Source: an uncultured bacterium
GTDB lineage: Bacteria; Cyanobacteriota; Vampirovibrionia; Gastranaerophilales; Gastranaerophilaceae
Assembly: GCA_949286705.1 (NCBI GenBank)
Contig: CASEDF010000008.1
Span: 1-64,000 of the forward strand
Reading direction: 5' to 3'
DNA: 64,000 bases
A program made the position numbers and the translations under genes. Within the stretch, counting starts at the first letter, position 1, and each line of letters begins with the position of its first letter. Shown here piece by piece: positions 53,114 through 63,289 of this stretch. A model generated the notes under the pieces. The model was not told the DNA's origin. It did no database searches and worked only from the letters and a program-made list of their open reading frames with translations.

Positions 53114-53867
53114 AAACATTCGTAATAGTAATGTAGCCCAACATAGTTATGTTCAGGATGAGACAATACCGACACTTGTAAGCAAGATACAGGAAGCCCA
53201 TTTTCATGCAAAATGGAAGGAATGTTATGCAATATTGAATAACGCCCTTAAAATGACGGCAGCGGGAAATTCAAGAATGGTGGTATCGGAGTTAAATAAT
53301 TATTATCCGACACGCGAATTTATAGATGCAATGTTGTCCCATCTTCAAGTAGTGGATACTTGTGCTGCATTGACAAGTTATGATAAAAATCTTTGTGATA
53401 ATTATTCGCATTATAAAGACAGTCAGATAAAATATAAATGGTCAGGGACTGCAAATGCGTATTCAAGATATAAAACATTGTCCGGCGGCGAATTAAATGC
53501 ATATGATTTTAGTAATAAAGCAGCATTATTAAAAAACGGAGCGTCAATATATTTTGGCGGTTTGTGGAGCGGAATAACAATATTAGTAGATGTAAATAAT
53601 TTCAATGGCGGACCGAATATCATTGGAAAAGACGTTTATGCAATAGGTTTAACTCCAAGAGGTAATTATTACAATATTCAATATATAGAAGATTTACAAT
53701 TTTTACCTTACGGTGCTGAAAACACCGCAACTGTATACTACGGCTTTGCCGGATGCGGCGAGAATATAGGCGGCAGCGGTTCTGTTAATGCTTTGTATGC
53801 AGCGCCGGGTGCGGGATGTAGTTATAAATATTTGTATGAAAAGTAATTTTTATGATTTTTGAGTTTT

Positions 53868-53909
53868 AAAAATAACGGTTTGGATATTTTGGGCAAACCG
53901 TTATTTTTG
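53868..53909 (+). terminator. Intrinsic terminator
   Basis: AAAATAACGGTTTG and CAAACCGTTATTTT form a 14-pair stem followed by Ts, after the pilin-like copy. Confidence 0.85.
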
Positions 53910-53994
53910 TTTACATATTTTAAAATATTTACACCATAATGTTGTCGTTGTATTATTATTTTAGTAGACAATTACAGACTTCGAGGGAAAAAAA

Positions 53995-55317
53995 TTGGTT
54001 GAAAAATTTTATATAAAAGGCGGAACTCCGCTCAGAGGTGAGGTTTTGATAGGAGGCGCAAAAAATTCAGTCCTGAAATTAATGGCTGCGGCGCTTCTGG
54101 CAAAAGGTGAATCAAAAATTTATAATGTGCCTGAATTGACTGATGTTGAAATTATGCTTCAAGTTATCAACAGTTTAGGAGTTAAAACTTCTTATGATAA
54201 AGAAGAAAAATCTTTAACAATTGATGCGACAGAGATTACGAATATTACCGCGAAATATGAACTGGTAAGTAAAATGAGGGCATCATTCAACGTTTTAGGC
54301 GCTCTTGTTTCCCGCTGCAGAGAAGCTATTGTTGCACTTCCCGGGGGATGTGCAATAGGTGAACGCAGGGTTGATTTTCACATAAAAGGGCTTGAGGCGC
54401 TCGGTGCAAAATTAAAAATAGAAAACGGTTATGTTCATGCAAAAGCAAGCAAACTTATCGGAGCTGAAATTTGTCTGGACTTGCCGTCAGTCGGTGCGAC
54501 GGAAAACTTGATGCTGGCGGGTGTTTTTGCTGAAGGTTCAACACGAATTCAAAACGCCGCTCAGGAGCCGGAAATCGTTGATCTGGCAAATTTTTTGAAT
54601 GCTATGGGTGCGGATATTATAGGTGCCGGCACATCAGAAATTGTTATTAACGGCGTAAAACCTGAGGATATGCACCCGATAGAATATACAACAATCCCTG
54701 ACAGAATTGAGGCAGGAACTTATATGGCGGCTATTGTTGGCACTAAAGGCAAGGCCGTCATAAGAAATATTTATCCTGCGCATTTGTCTTTTTTTACGGA
54801 TAAATTATTGAAAATGGGCGCAAATATTAAGCTTGTTGACCCGACATCAATTGAAGTTTCAAATAAAAACAGATTAAATTCAATAAATTTCGTAACCCAG
54901 CCTTATCCGGGTTTTCCGACTGATTTGCAGTCAATGGCAATGACGCTTTTGACAACTGCAAACGGTGTGGGAATTATTACGGAAAGTTTGTATGAAAACA
55001 GATTTATGCAGGTGCCTGAATTAAGACGTATGGGAGCTGATATTCATCAGGACAGAAACCATGCCATTATAAAAGGCGTAAAAAAACTTACAGGGGCAAC
55101 TCTTACGGCAAGTGACCTGAGAGCCGGTGCTGCACTTGTTGTTGCGGCATTAATGGCTGAGGGCAATTCCGTTATTGAAAAATTACATCATATAGATAGA
55201 GGATACGAAAATTTTGAAAATAAGATAAGATTGTTAGGAGGCAAAATAGAGAGAAAAGATGAGGTAATATCTCCTGTTGAGCTTACGGAGGAAATACGAA
55301 ATGAGTCCTACATATAA
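53995..55317 (+). CDS. murA: UDP-N-acetylglucosamine 1-carboxyvinyltransferase
   Basis: 440 residues. First committed step of peptidoglycan synthesis. GGAKNSVLKL near the start, the PEP-binding cysteine in LPGGCAIGERRVD, and RAGAALVVAALMAEG at the C-terminus are present; having Cys and not Asp at that position predicts fosfomycin sensitivity. The start is TTG at 53995 with GAGGG upstream; there is no ATG that would keep the family N-terminus. Overlaps the next gene by 17 bases. Confidence 0.95.
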   Translation: MVEKFYIKGGTPLRGEVLIGGAKNSVLKLMAAALLAKGESKIYNVPELTDVEIMLQVINSLGVKTSYDKEEKSLTIDATEITNITAKYELVSKMRASFNVLGALVSRCREAIVALPGGCAIGERRVDFHIKGLEALGAKLKIENGYVHAKASKLIGAEICLDLPSVGATENLMLAGVFAEGSTRIQNAAQEPEIVDLANFLNAMGADIIGAGTSEIVINGVKPEDMHPIEYTTIPDRIEAGTYMAAIVGTKGKAVIRNIYPAHLSFFTDKLLKMGANIKLVDPTSIEVSNKNRLNSINFVTQPYPGFPTDLQSMAMTLLTTANGVGIITESLYENRFMQVPELRRMGADIHQDRNHAIIKGVKKLTGATLTASDLRAGAALVVAALMAEGNSVIEKLHHIDRGYENFENKIRLLGGKIERKDEVISPVELTEEIRNESYI

Positions 55318-55639
55318 ACGCTGGTATGATCATGACCCGTTACTTTTGGAAGTAATTGAGCTTTTGCGTAATTATCAGAATGAATTGCATGCTCAGGCTG
55401 AAATTTTTCTGCAAAAAATTGAAGAAAAAGTTTCTAAAGAAACGGTTGACAAATTTTATGCCATGGTCAAACCCGTTAATGCCAATAACCGCTGGTATGA
55501 TAAGGATCCTGTAATTTCCAAAACAGTCGAGATTTTGAGAATTGTTCCGCCGGAAGCTCAAAAGATTTGCGCTCAGAATTTTATCAAAACACTTAAAGAA
55601 ATGGGTATTGATTATAAAAGCCCCAATGCTCAGCAATAA
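55301..55639 (+). CDS. Small protein with duplicated RWYDxDP motif
   Basis: 112 residues. Two related halves begin KRWYDHDPLLLEVIELLRNY and NRWYDKDPVISKTVEILRIV (each ~50 residues), an internal duplication of a helical unit. ATG 55301 has GGAGG upstream and overlaps the end of murA. mfd starts two bases after its stop. Unknown function; probably translated with murA and mfd. Confidence 0.75.
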   Translation: MSPTYKRWYDHDPLLLEVIELLRNYQNELHAQAEIFLQKIEEKVSKETVDKFYAMVKPVNANNRWYDKDPVISKTVEILRIVPPEAQKICAQNFIKTLKEMGIDYKSPNAQQ

Positions 55640-55641
55640 TA

Positions 55642-58600
55642 ATGTTAAATATTGATTGTTTATCCGGTGAAAAATTTTTAGAATACAGAGATTATGTTAA
55701 AAAATCATGGTCTTTTGCGGTTACGGGATTAACTTCGCTTTTAAGGCTTTTGTTAGTCAAAAATGCCCGTGACTATTCTAAAAAGAAGATTTTACTTGTT
55801 ACATCAACCGAGCAGAATGCATTAAAGTTTCAAAACGATTTTAAAAGAGGTTTTGATATCGATGCCGTGTTAATTCCGTTTCAAAATATTTCAATGTATG
55901 AGGGAGTTTCGCCGAATTTGTATGAATATTTTGAGCAGATAAAAATTTTGCGGCAAAAACCTGATTTAGTTATTTGTCCCGTTAAAACCTTGCTTGAAAA
56001 GTTCCCGGATGAAGAATTTTTTGAGAAAAATTCTTTAAAAATAAAAGTAGGCGATGAGGTTAATTTAAAAGAATTAAGTCAAAAGCTTGTTAATCTTGGA
56101 TACAAACGCGCCACTATGGTCAGTGATATAGCTGAATTCAGCATAAGGGGCGATATTGCGGATATTTTTTCACTGGACGATAACCCTGTAAGGATTGAAT
56201 TATGGGGAGATGAAGTTGTAGACATCAGGTATTTTAACAATGAAACTCAAAAATCAGTCGAAAAGGCAAAAGAGATTGAGATTTTACCCGTATATAAATT
56301 TGTGCTTGATGAAAACAGCCCGAAACTCAACGAAGAAGACGAAGGGTATTTTGAAGGGATTGAAGTTTATCAGAATTATTTTAATGACAACCTTGTCGGG
56401 GTTTTGGATTATTTAAAAGATTATATAATTGTTTTTGACGAAACGTCCGAAATTTACTCAAAGTATGAATTTGTTGCGCAGAATTTGGAAAAACAGCTTG
56501 AAGAAAATTTGAAACTTGAGCTTTTAAAACCGTTAAAGGGCAAAAATCATTTTACTTTTGAAGAATTTTTGAGAAAAACGTCTTATTTTGTAAAAATCGG
56601 TCTTAATAATTTTATAGACGGCGAAATGGATGATATTATTGAATTTAACGCCATGCCGCTTCAAAATTTTGAGGCGAATTTAGATGCAATAGCCGATTTT
56701 ATAAAAGAACATAACCCTCTGGCAGAGGGAAGAATTTCAACGCAAGGAACGAGCGTTAGAAATTCGGGTGAGGGTGGATACAAAATAATTGTTGCAACGG
56801 ATTACCCTGAGCGTGTCAAACAAATTTTGAGTGAGCGGGAAATATTTGACGTTGAATATACTGAAAGCCTTGCAAGCGCAGGATGTATTCTTGAGGATTG
56901 CAAAACAATTGTAATGACCGATAGAGAGCTGTTTAATAAACGTTCAAAAGAAATCACCGCGGCAAAACGTTCATATTATAAAGAGAAACCGGAATTTATC
57001 GAAAATATAAATGATATTCAAGAAGGAGAATACGTTGTTCATACAATTCACGGGGTCGGGATTTACAGAGGGCTTACCCAGCAGGAGATCGACGGGCAGC
57101 TGAAAGATTACCTGACAATCGAATATGCTGCAAAAGACAGGCTGCACATCCCTGCAGAACAAATTAACATGCTTGTCAGATACCGCGGCTCCGGAAATAT
57201 CAAGCCGAAACTTTCCAGAATGGGCGGTAAAGATTGGGAAAACACTAAAGCAAGGGTTAAAAAAGAAGTTGAAGCTGTTGCGTATGACCTTTTGAGGCTT
57301 TATGCAAGACGAAAAATGCAAAAAGGATTTCAGTTTTTGCCTGATACCACATGGCAGGTGGAAATGGAAGAAGCCTTTGAATTTGTTGAAACTCCCGATC
57401 AAATGCGTGCAATAAACGAAGTCAAGGCTGATATGGAAAGTGATGAGCCTATGGACAGACTAATTTGCGGGGATGTGGGTTTTGGTAAAACTGAAGTTGC
57501 AATGAGGGCAATTTTTAAAGCCGTAACTTCCGGCAAGCAGGTGGCGGTTGTTGTTCCTACGACTATTCTTGCGCTTCAGCATTTTCAAACAATGTCTGAA
57601 AGGTTTAAGCCTTTTGGAGTCCATGTTGAATTGCTTTCAAGATTCAGGAGTAAAAAAGAGCAGAAAGACACCGTAAAAAATCTTGCAACCGGCGCTTGTG
57701 ACGTGGTAATCGGAACCCACAGGCTTTTGCAGGACGGAATTGTATTCAAAGATTTGGGGCTTCTGGTAATTGATGAAGAACACAGATTTGGCGTTCGGCA
57801 TAAAGAAAAACTTAAACAACTGCGTGAAAATATTGATATTATAACGATGTCGGCAACGCCTATTCCCAGAACCCTTTATATGTCGTTATCTGGAATTAAA
57901 GATATGTCGGTTATTAATACTCCTCCAAAAAACAGGCTTCCTATAAAAACCTATGTCGGCGAGTGGAATGAAAATATGGTTAAAAATGCCATTATCCATG
58001 AGCTTGACCGCGAAGGACAGGTTTTTTATCTTTATAATCGTGTTGAAACTATTGAAGAATTCAAATTCCATCTGCAAAAACTTGTCCCCAATGCCCGAAT
58101 TGCCGTAGGACACGGACAGATGGACGAAAAACAGCTTGAAGAAGTGATAGTCGATTTTGCAAACCATGAATATGATATTCTTCTTGCAACAACGATTATT
58201 GAAAACGGAATTGATATTCCTAATGCAAATACAATGATTATCCATGATGCCGACAGATTCGGACTTGCGCAGTTGTATCAATTAAGAGGCCGTGTCGGTC
58301 GTTCCCAAAGACAGGCTTATTGCTATTGTTTTTACAGAAAAAGTAAAGAGATTACAAAAGACGCAGTACACAGATTAAAAGCCATAAAAGAGTTTACAAC
58401 ACTCGGAAGCGGTTATCAAATCGCATTAAGGGATGTCGAGATAAGAGGGGTCGGGAATATTCTCGGCACCAAGCAGCACGGCCATATGATAAATGTCGGT
58501 TTTGATACCTATTGCCAGCTTCTTGAAGAAACTGTTCAGGAGCTGCAAGGTCATTATGTGGAAAAATCCGAACCCACTATTGTTGATATAAATGTCACAG

Positions 58601-59046
58601 CATTTATTCCGGATGAATGGGTTGGGTCTGCCGATCAAAAAATGATAGAATACAAACGTCTGGCGGATGTAAAATCTCAGCTTGAATTGGATTATATAAC
58701 CGAGGAGTGGAAAGACAGATTTGCAAAACCTCCCGAAAGCGTTGAAAATTTAATAAAGTTAATCAAAATCAGGCTTGCCGCAACCGATGTGAAGATTTCG
58801 CTTATACGTGAGACTCCTGAAAATATAAGGATTTATACACCATTCACCCAGCCCGAGTGGAATATAATTCAAAAAGCGCTTCCCGGAAATATATTAAAAC
58901 GTATTAAGTTCACGCTTGCGCCGAAATCTTGTGAGGAAGGCAATTCAATTGTTTTGTTAAACAATTCATATATGAATTTTGATGAAGTATTTAACATTTT
59001 AACGGATTTGTTTTATTATATTTATAAAGTCAGTCATGAATATTAA
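55642..59046 (+). CDS. mfd: Transcription-repair coupling factor Mfd
   Basis: 1134 residues. UvrB-like N-terminal region, the RNA polymerase-interacting CarD-like domain (GEYVVHTIHGVGIYRG near residue 455), translocase motifs GDVGFGKTEVA (Walker A), DEEHRFG (DEEH box), TATPIPRTLYMSL and LRGRVGRS, and the C-terminal TRCF domain. It removes stalled RNA polymerase and recruits UvrA. Complete. Confidence 0.96.
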   Translation: MLNIDCLSGEKFLEYRDYVKKSWSFAVTGLTSLLRLLLVKNARDYSKKKILLVTSTEQNALKFQNDFKRGFDIDAVLIPFQNISMYEGVSPNLYEYFEQIKILRQKPDLVICPVKTLLEKFPDEEFFEKNSLKIKVGDEVNLKELSQKLVNLGYKRATMVSDIAEFSIRGDIADIFSLDDNPVRIELWGDEVVDIRYFNNETQKSVEKAKEIEILPVYKFVLDENSPKLNEEDEGYFEGIEVYQNYFNDNLVGVLDYLKDYIIVFDETSEIYSKYEFVAQNLEKQLEENLKLELLKPLKGKNHFTFEEFLRKTSYFVKIGLNNFIDGEMDDIIEFNAMPLQNFEANLDAIADFIKEHNPLAEGRISTQGTSVRNSGEGGYKIIVATDYPERVKQILSEREIFDVEYTESLASAGCILEDCKTIVMTDRELFNKRSKEITAAKRSYYKEKPEFIENINDIQEGEYVVHTIHGVGIYRGLTQQEIDGQLKDYLTIEYAAKDRLHIPAEQINMLVRYRGSGNIKPKLSRMGGKDWENTKARVKKEVEAVAYDLLRLYARRKMQKGFQFLPDTTWQVEMEEAFEFVETPDQMRAINEVKADMESDEPMDRLICGDVGFGKTEVAMRAIFKAVTSGKQVAVVVPTTILALQHFQTMSERFKPFGVHVELLSRFRSKKEQKDTVKNLATGACDVVIGTHRLLQDGIVFKDLGLLVIDEEHRFGVRHKEKLKQLRENIDIITMSATPIPRTLYMSLSGIKDMSVINTPPKNRLPIKTYVGEWNENMVKNAIIHELDREGQVFYLYNRVETIEEFKFHLQKLVPNARIAVGHGQMDEKQLEEVIVDFANHEYDILLATTIIENGIDIPNANTMIIHDADRFGLAQLYQLRGRVGRSQRQAYCYCFYRKSKEITKDAVHRLKAIKEFTTLGSGYQIALRDVEIRGVGNILGTKQHGHMINVGFDTYCQLLEETVQELQGHYVEKSEPTIVDINVTAFIPDEWVGSADQKMIEYKRLADVKSQLELDYITEEWKDRFAKPPESVENLIKLIKIRLAATDVKISLIRETPENIRIYTPFTQPEWNIIQKALPGNILKRIKFTLAPKSCEEGNSIVLLNNSYMNFDEVFNILTDLFYYIYKVSHEY

Positions 59047-59062
59047 ATAAGGAGACATTTAT

Positions 59063-60184
59063 ATGAAGGGAAAAAAATTACTTGCAACACTTGCGGTATC
59101 AGCAGTATTGTTTGCAGGCTGCGGTCTTAAATCTCACGAAGCCGTTATTAAGGTAAATGATAAAGTCATTACTCAGGCACAATTTGACAAAGCTTTTGAC
59201 AAACAGGCAGATAATTCCGTATTCGCAAGAATGGGTATAAAAATTAAAGAAAATCCCAACGGATTTATGTATTTGATGATTAAAGAAAGAGTTACTAATG
59301 AATTAATCATTAAGGCTTTATTGGATGAAGAACTGGCCAAACGTGATATTAAAGTTACGGGAGAAGATGTTGATCAGGCTGTAAAAGAAATTATTGATAA
59401 AGTAGGTTCAAAAGAACAGCTTAATCTTGTACTTAAACAAAACGGGATTTCATCTTCTCAGTTCAAGAATGATTTAAAAGAAGAAGTTAAAATGAAAAAA
59501 CTTGCATTACAACTTGGTGATAGCAGTGTTTCTGATGCGGAAGCCAAAAAGTTTTATGATGAGAATGTTGCTAAATTCAAATTCCCTGAAAAAGTAAGAG
59601 CTTCACATATTTTGATTTCCGCAAATCCTGTTGAAATTGAAGAAATTATAACTTCTGATCCGAAAAATAAAGATTTGAAACCCGAAGAAATTAAGGCAAA
59701 AGTTAATGAAGAATTAAATGCAAGAAAAGCTAAAGCTGATAAATTGTACAATGAAGCAAAAGTTAATGTTGATAATTTTGCAAAACTTGCAAAAGATAAT
59801 TCTGATGATACAACGTCAGCAGCCAAAGGCGGAGATTTAGGTTTCTTCGCAAAAGAAGAAATGGTTCCGGAATTTTCAAAAGCTGCATTTGCTCAGCGTC
59901 CGAATACTGTTTCTCCGGTAGTGAAATCACAGTACGGTTACCATATTATTCTTGTGACAGACAGAATGGAAGCAGGTCAGGAACCTTTTGAAAAAGCAAA
60001 AGTTGAGATTAAAAATTACCTGACTAACCAAAAACAGCTTAAACTTCTTGACGATTTGACTGAATCTTTGAAGAAAAATGCAAAAATCGAGTTTGTAAAT
60101 CCGGAATATGATCCGAAAAATATTCAGGATAAGCTTCAAAAAGAGGTTAAGCAGCAGGTTGAAAATGCAAAGCCGAAAGAATAA
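59063..60184 (+). CDS. Peptidyl-prolyl isomerase lipoprotein (SurA/PrsA type)
   Basis: 373 residues. Lipoprotein signal LLATLAVSAVLFAGC. Residues ~25-160 form a SurA-type chaperone domain, and ~190-310 a parvulin domain (RASHILISA, then GGDLGFFAKEEMVPEFSKAA and YGYHIILVTD, in segments). A Lys-rich insertion (about 205-240) breaks the parvulin strand order and may be a lineage trait. Folds exported proteins. AAGGAG upstream; terminator downstream. Confidence 0.9.
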   Translation: MKGKKLLATLAVSAVLFAGCGLKSHEAVIKVNDKVITQAQFDKAFDKQADNSVFARMGIKIKENPNGFMYLMIKERVTNELIIKALLDEELAKRDIKVTGEDVDQAVKEIIDKVGSKEQLNLVLKQNGISSSQFKNDLKEEVKMKKLALQLGDSSVSDAEAKKFYDENVAKFKFPEKVRASHILISANPVEIEEIITSDPKNKDLKPEEIKAKVNEELNARKAKADKLYNEAKVNVDNFAKLAKDNSDDTTSAAKGGDLGFFAKEEMVPEFSKAAFAQRPNTVSPVVKSQYGYHIILVTDRMEAGQEPFEKAKVEIKNYLTNQKQLKLLDDLTESLKKNAKIEFVNPEYDPKNIQDKLQKEVKQQVENAKPKE

Positions 60185-60204
60185 ATAATAAGTTATAAAA
60201 ATAT

Positions 60205-60234
60205 AAAAAGCACCTCTTATTGAGGTGCTTTTTA
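60205..60234 (+). terminator. Intrinsic terminator
   Basis: AAAAAGCACCTC/GAGGTGCTTTTT stem with T run after the PPIase gene. Confidence 0.85.
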
Positions 60235-60313
60235 TTTAAATTTTATTAAGTAATCTTAATTTATTTTTCACCGGATTTCTATATGATATAATTGACGTAA
60301 AAGGGGGAGAGTA

Positions 60314-61552
60314 ATGAATTTGGAACATATAAAAAAGGTGGATCCGGTTATTGCGGAACAGATTGAATTGGAGCTAAAACGTCAGCAGGAAACGATAGAA
60401 CTTATTGCGAGTGAAAATATAACATCACTTGCCGTAATGGAGGCTGCAGGGAGCGTTTTGACGAATAAATATGCGGAAGGCAAGCCGCACAAAAGGTTTT
60501 ATAACGGCTGTGAGCATGTTGATGTGATTGAAGAAATTGCACAAAAAAGAGCTTGTGAACTTTTTAAAATGGATCATGCAAACGTTCAGCCTCATAGCGG
60601 TGCGCAGGCTAATATGGCAGTATTTATGTATTGTTTAAAACCCGGTGACAAGGTATTGGGTATGGATTTGTCAAACGGCGGGCATCTTTCTCACGGTTCT
60701 CCGGTTAACTTTTCAGGCTTATATTTTGACGTAGCAAGTTACGGTGTGGATGAAGACGGTAATATTGATTACGATGATGTTCTTAGAAAGGCAAAAGAAC
60801 ATAAACCGAAACTTATTATTTGCGGTGCAAGCAACTACTCAAAAATAATTGATTTTAAAAAGTTTAGAGAAATTGCCGATGAAGTTGGCGCATACTTGTT
60901 AGCGGATATTGCTCATATTGCAGGGCTTGTTGTGACAGGTTTGCACCCGTCACCGGCGCCTTATGCGGATTTTGTGACGACAACTACGCATAAATCTTTG
61001 AGAGGGCCGAGAGGCGGGATTACAATGTGTCGTGAAGAGCATGCTGCAGGGATTGATAAAGCAATATTCCCCGGAATGCAGGGCGGACCTTTGGAGCATA
61101 TTATTGCGGCAAAAGCCGTTGCTTTACACGAAGCTATGCAGCCGGAATTTAAAACTTATGCGGCACAGATTATTAAAAACGCCAAAGCACTTGCTCAAGG
61201 TCTTATGGATGAAGGTATGGATATTGTGGGCGGCATGACGGAGAACCATCTCATGACGCTTGATTTAAGAAGAACAGGCAAAACAGGAAAAGATATGGCA
61301 AATGTGCTTGAACGTGTCGGAATTACGGCTAATAAAAATACCGTTCCGAATGATCCGCAGAGTCCGTTTGTAACGTCTGGTATAAGACTCGGTACGCCTG
61401 CTGTTACAACCAGAGGTTTTAAAGAAGACGATATGACAGAAGTTGCAAAAATTATTGCATCTGCAATTTTTGCATCTGATAATGAACAGGGTTTGAAAAA
61501 TTTGCGTGAACGCTCTTTGAAACTTTGTAAAAAGTATCCGTTATATCAATAG
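60314..61552 (+). CDS. glyA: Serine hydroxymethyltransferase
   Basis: 412 residues. [10 protein letters not shown] near the N-terminus, the pyridoxal-phosphate lysine in [14 protein letters not shown] (about residue 226) and the C-terminal [12 protein letters not shown] are all present. Interconverts serine and glycine and supplies methylene-tetrahydrofolate. AAGGGGGAG upstream of the ATG; single-gene unit. Confidence 0.97.
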   Translation: MNLEHIKKVDPVIAEQIELELKRQQETIELIASENITSLAVMEAAGSVLTNKYAEGKPHKRFYNGCEHVDVIEEIAQKRACELFKMDHANVQPHSGAQANMAVFMYCLKPGDKVLGMDLSNGGHLSHGSPVNFSGLYFDVASYGVDEDGNIDYDDVLRKAKEHKPKLIICGASNYSKIIDFKKFREIADEVGAYLLADIAHIAGLVVTGLHPSPAPYADFVTTTTHKSLRGPRGGITMCREEHAAGIDKAIFPGMQGGPLEHIIAAKAVALHEAMQPEFKTYAAQIIKNAKALAQGLMDEGMDIVGGMTENHLMTLDLRRTGKTGKDMANVLERVGITANKNTVPNDPQSPFVTSGIRLGTPAVTTRGFKEDDMTEVAKIIASAIFASDNEQGLKNLRERSLKLCKKYPLYQ

Positions 61553-61555
61553 ATT

Positions 61556-62065
61556 TACATAATATATTTTATAAGTATATGCGAAATAAGAAACAGACAA
61601 GTCGCGCCGTGATTATGGCGCGAGCGAGTAAGAAGGTGCGGAAAAGATTGCAGGATTTTAGCCCCTCTCCAGTCCTTCGGACACCCTCTCCCCAAAGGGG
61701 CGAGGGATAAAATACTGCAACGGCACGTATGTGCGCCCGTCAGGGCTTGAGCAATCCAAAGGATTGCAAAGCAAATAAATAGCGTGTTTTTCTTTTTGCC
61801 TTCTTTTCTTGGCGAAGTATGAGCCATAGAAAATGGCCTCACGTTTAGTGAGCTGGTTCACTTTTTCTTCCCTTGGTTGCTCGCATTAAACGGCGTTACG
61901 CACCGCGCCTACGCGCGCTGCTCCAGCCTCTGCTCGCAATCCGCTTTGCATCGCAACAAAAAGAAAAAGTGAACAAAAGATTCAATAATAGTCTTTATGT
62001 AAAGACAATATGGTGAACTGCCTCAGGCAGATAAAATATATTATGTACATTTTCGTTTTATTTGC
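61556..62065. other. Repeat-rich intergenic region, GC-rich patches
   Basis: No credible gene in about 500 bases. Contains CGCGCC/GGCGCG hairpin near 61603-61622, a CCCTCTCC..AAAGGGGCGAGGG inverted-repeat patch (61664-61708) of a kind often scattered in genomes, and a stretch of short GC-rich words (GCGCCTACGCGCG, 61905-61917). The word ACTGCCTCAGGCAG (62015-62028) also occurs in variant form at 5406-5421. Looks like an accumulation of dispersed repeats. Confidence 0.55.
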
Positions 62066-62087
62066 TATAATAAAAACGAAAAGGGAG
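62066..62087 (+). promoter_or_regulatory. -10 box and ribosome binding site deciding an ATT start
   Basis: TATAAT (62066-62071) and AAAAGGGAG (62079-62087) point to a start near 62095. No ATG, GTG or TTG is in frame there; ATT at 62095 or 62098 is. Confidence 0.5.
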
Positions 62088-62094
62088 AATAGTT

Positions 62095-63132
62095 ATTATT
62101 ATCAGGTTAACACATGCTCATATAATCGGTACGGTAATCGCCTATATTCTGGGTGTTTTTCTTGTGCCTCTGGTAATTAGTTTTTCCAAAAAAGAAGGAC
62201 TCGTTGATGTCCCGAATGAACGAAAAATTCATACCAAACCTATTTCCCGTATCGGCGGCGTGGCTATCTGGACAAGTACCATGCTGACTTTTTTATGTCT
62301 GGTTTTTTTGAGCTATTATCCTTACGGCAGCCTGCTTTCAGGGATTTTACTCGGCAGCTCTTTGATGTTTTTGTTGGGACTTGTCGATGATGTATACGGG
62401 TTGGGCGCTAAATTTAAACTCTTTATTCAGGTTGCAATTGCAACTTTAGTTTATTTATTAGGTGTTCAGATTAACGAAATTCCGTTATTCGGCGGAATTG
62501 ATTTGGGGATTTTGTCTTACCCTATTACTTTGTTATGGATTGTAGGTATAAGTAATGCCGTGAATTTTATTGACGGCGTAGACGGGCTTGCGGGTTCCGT
62601 TGTGACGGTAAATGCGATTACGCTTGCCATAATCGCTGTTGCCATGACGCCTTCCAGTCCAATAAGCGCATTGATAGGTTTTATCCTTGCAGGTTCCATG
62701 CTTGCATTTTTGACTTATAACTTTAATCCGGCAAGAATTTTTATGGGTGACAGCGGTGCGCTGTTTTCAGGCTTTTTGCTTGCAACAATTTCAATTACCG
62801 GTGTTATGAAAGCCGCAACTCTCGCAATTATTCTGCCGTTTGTTGTTTTGGCCGTTCCTATTATGGATATAACTTATTCTTCTTTGAGAAGAATTTTTAA
62901 AGGTCAGTCGCCTTTTGTGGCTGATGCCGAACATATTCACCATAAACTTCTCCACGCAGGTTTTTCTCAGAAAAAAACTGTTTTGATTTTGACATCCGTT
63001 GCGATTATAGCGGGCGCTTTGGCATCATTGTTTATGGGAACTAACACAATTAAACATTATTTTATATATATCCTTGCAATCGTGTTAATAATGTTTGCTT
63101 TGAATTTGATGAAACTATTGACAAAAAAATAA
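62095..63132 (+). CDS. WecA/MraY-family glycosyl-1-phosphate transferase
   Basis: 345 residues if started at ATT 62095. Multi-pass membrane enzyme of the PNPT family: VPNERKIHTKPISRIGGVA at the first cytoplasmic loop, GLVDDVYG (Asp pair), NAVNFIDGVDGLAG, FMGDSGALF and the HIHH motif (AEHIHHKLL). This pattern is WecA/TagO type, transferring a GlcNAc-phosphate-like sugar to undecaprenyl phosphate. A start at GTG 62164 would cut off the first membrane helix (HIIGTVIAYILGVFLVPLV), so the upstream non-standard start is preferred. Substrate sugar is inferred. Confidence 0.85.
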   Translation: MIIRLTHAHIIGTVIAYILGVFLVPLVISFSKKEGLVDVPNERKIHTKPISRIGGVAIWTSTMLTFLCLVFLSYYPYGSLLSGILLGSSLMFLLGLVDDVYGLGAKFKLFIQVAIATLVYLLGVQINEIPLFGGIDLGILSYPITLLWIVGISNAVNFIDGVDGLAGSVVTVNAITLAIIAVAMTPSSPISALIGFILAGSMLAFLTYNFNPARIFMGDSGALFSGFLLATISITGVMKAATLAIILPFVVLAVPIMDITYSSLRRIFKGQSPFVADAEHIHHKLLHAGFSQKKTVLILTSVAIIAGALASLFMGTNTIKHYFIYILAIVLIMFALNLMKLLTKK

Positions 63133-63289
63133 TTTTCGTTTATAATGCACAACAAATAAAAGATTTTATAACTCAGTTTTAAATAGTGTTTATTTAAAAT
63201 ATTTAAGTGTAAATCTTTGCCATATTGTGAGAGTACTGAAACTTAATAGTTTAAAAGTTTCAAAAAACACACGTATAAGGATTTATATT

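Larger units (their letters stand above)
52990..53846 (+). pseudogene. Pilin-like gene behind a poly-G tract, lacking the prepilin signal
   Basis: ATG 52990, nine codons, nine Gs, then a stop at 53035-53037: the same 48-base open frame as at 5197. With one more G the frame runs without a stop from 52990 to 53846. The downstream part matches the pilin-like gene at the window start from IPTLVSKIQEAHFHAKWKEC to APGAGCSYKYL, but where that gene has AFTLAEVLITLGIIG this one has the unrelated QHSYVQDET, so the membrane helix is missing. The last ~60 residues differ between the two. It could be a phase-variable soluble variant, a pilS-like silent donor, or simply decaying. Confidence 0.6.

Noticed and set aside
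61556-61861. Minus-strand open frames of 67-95 residues between glyA and the WecA-like gene
   Set aside because: They translate the dispersed inverted repeats (LAPLGRGCPKDWRG type) and have no ribosome site.
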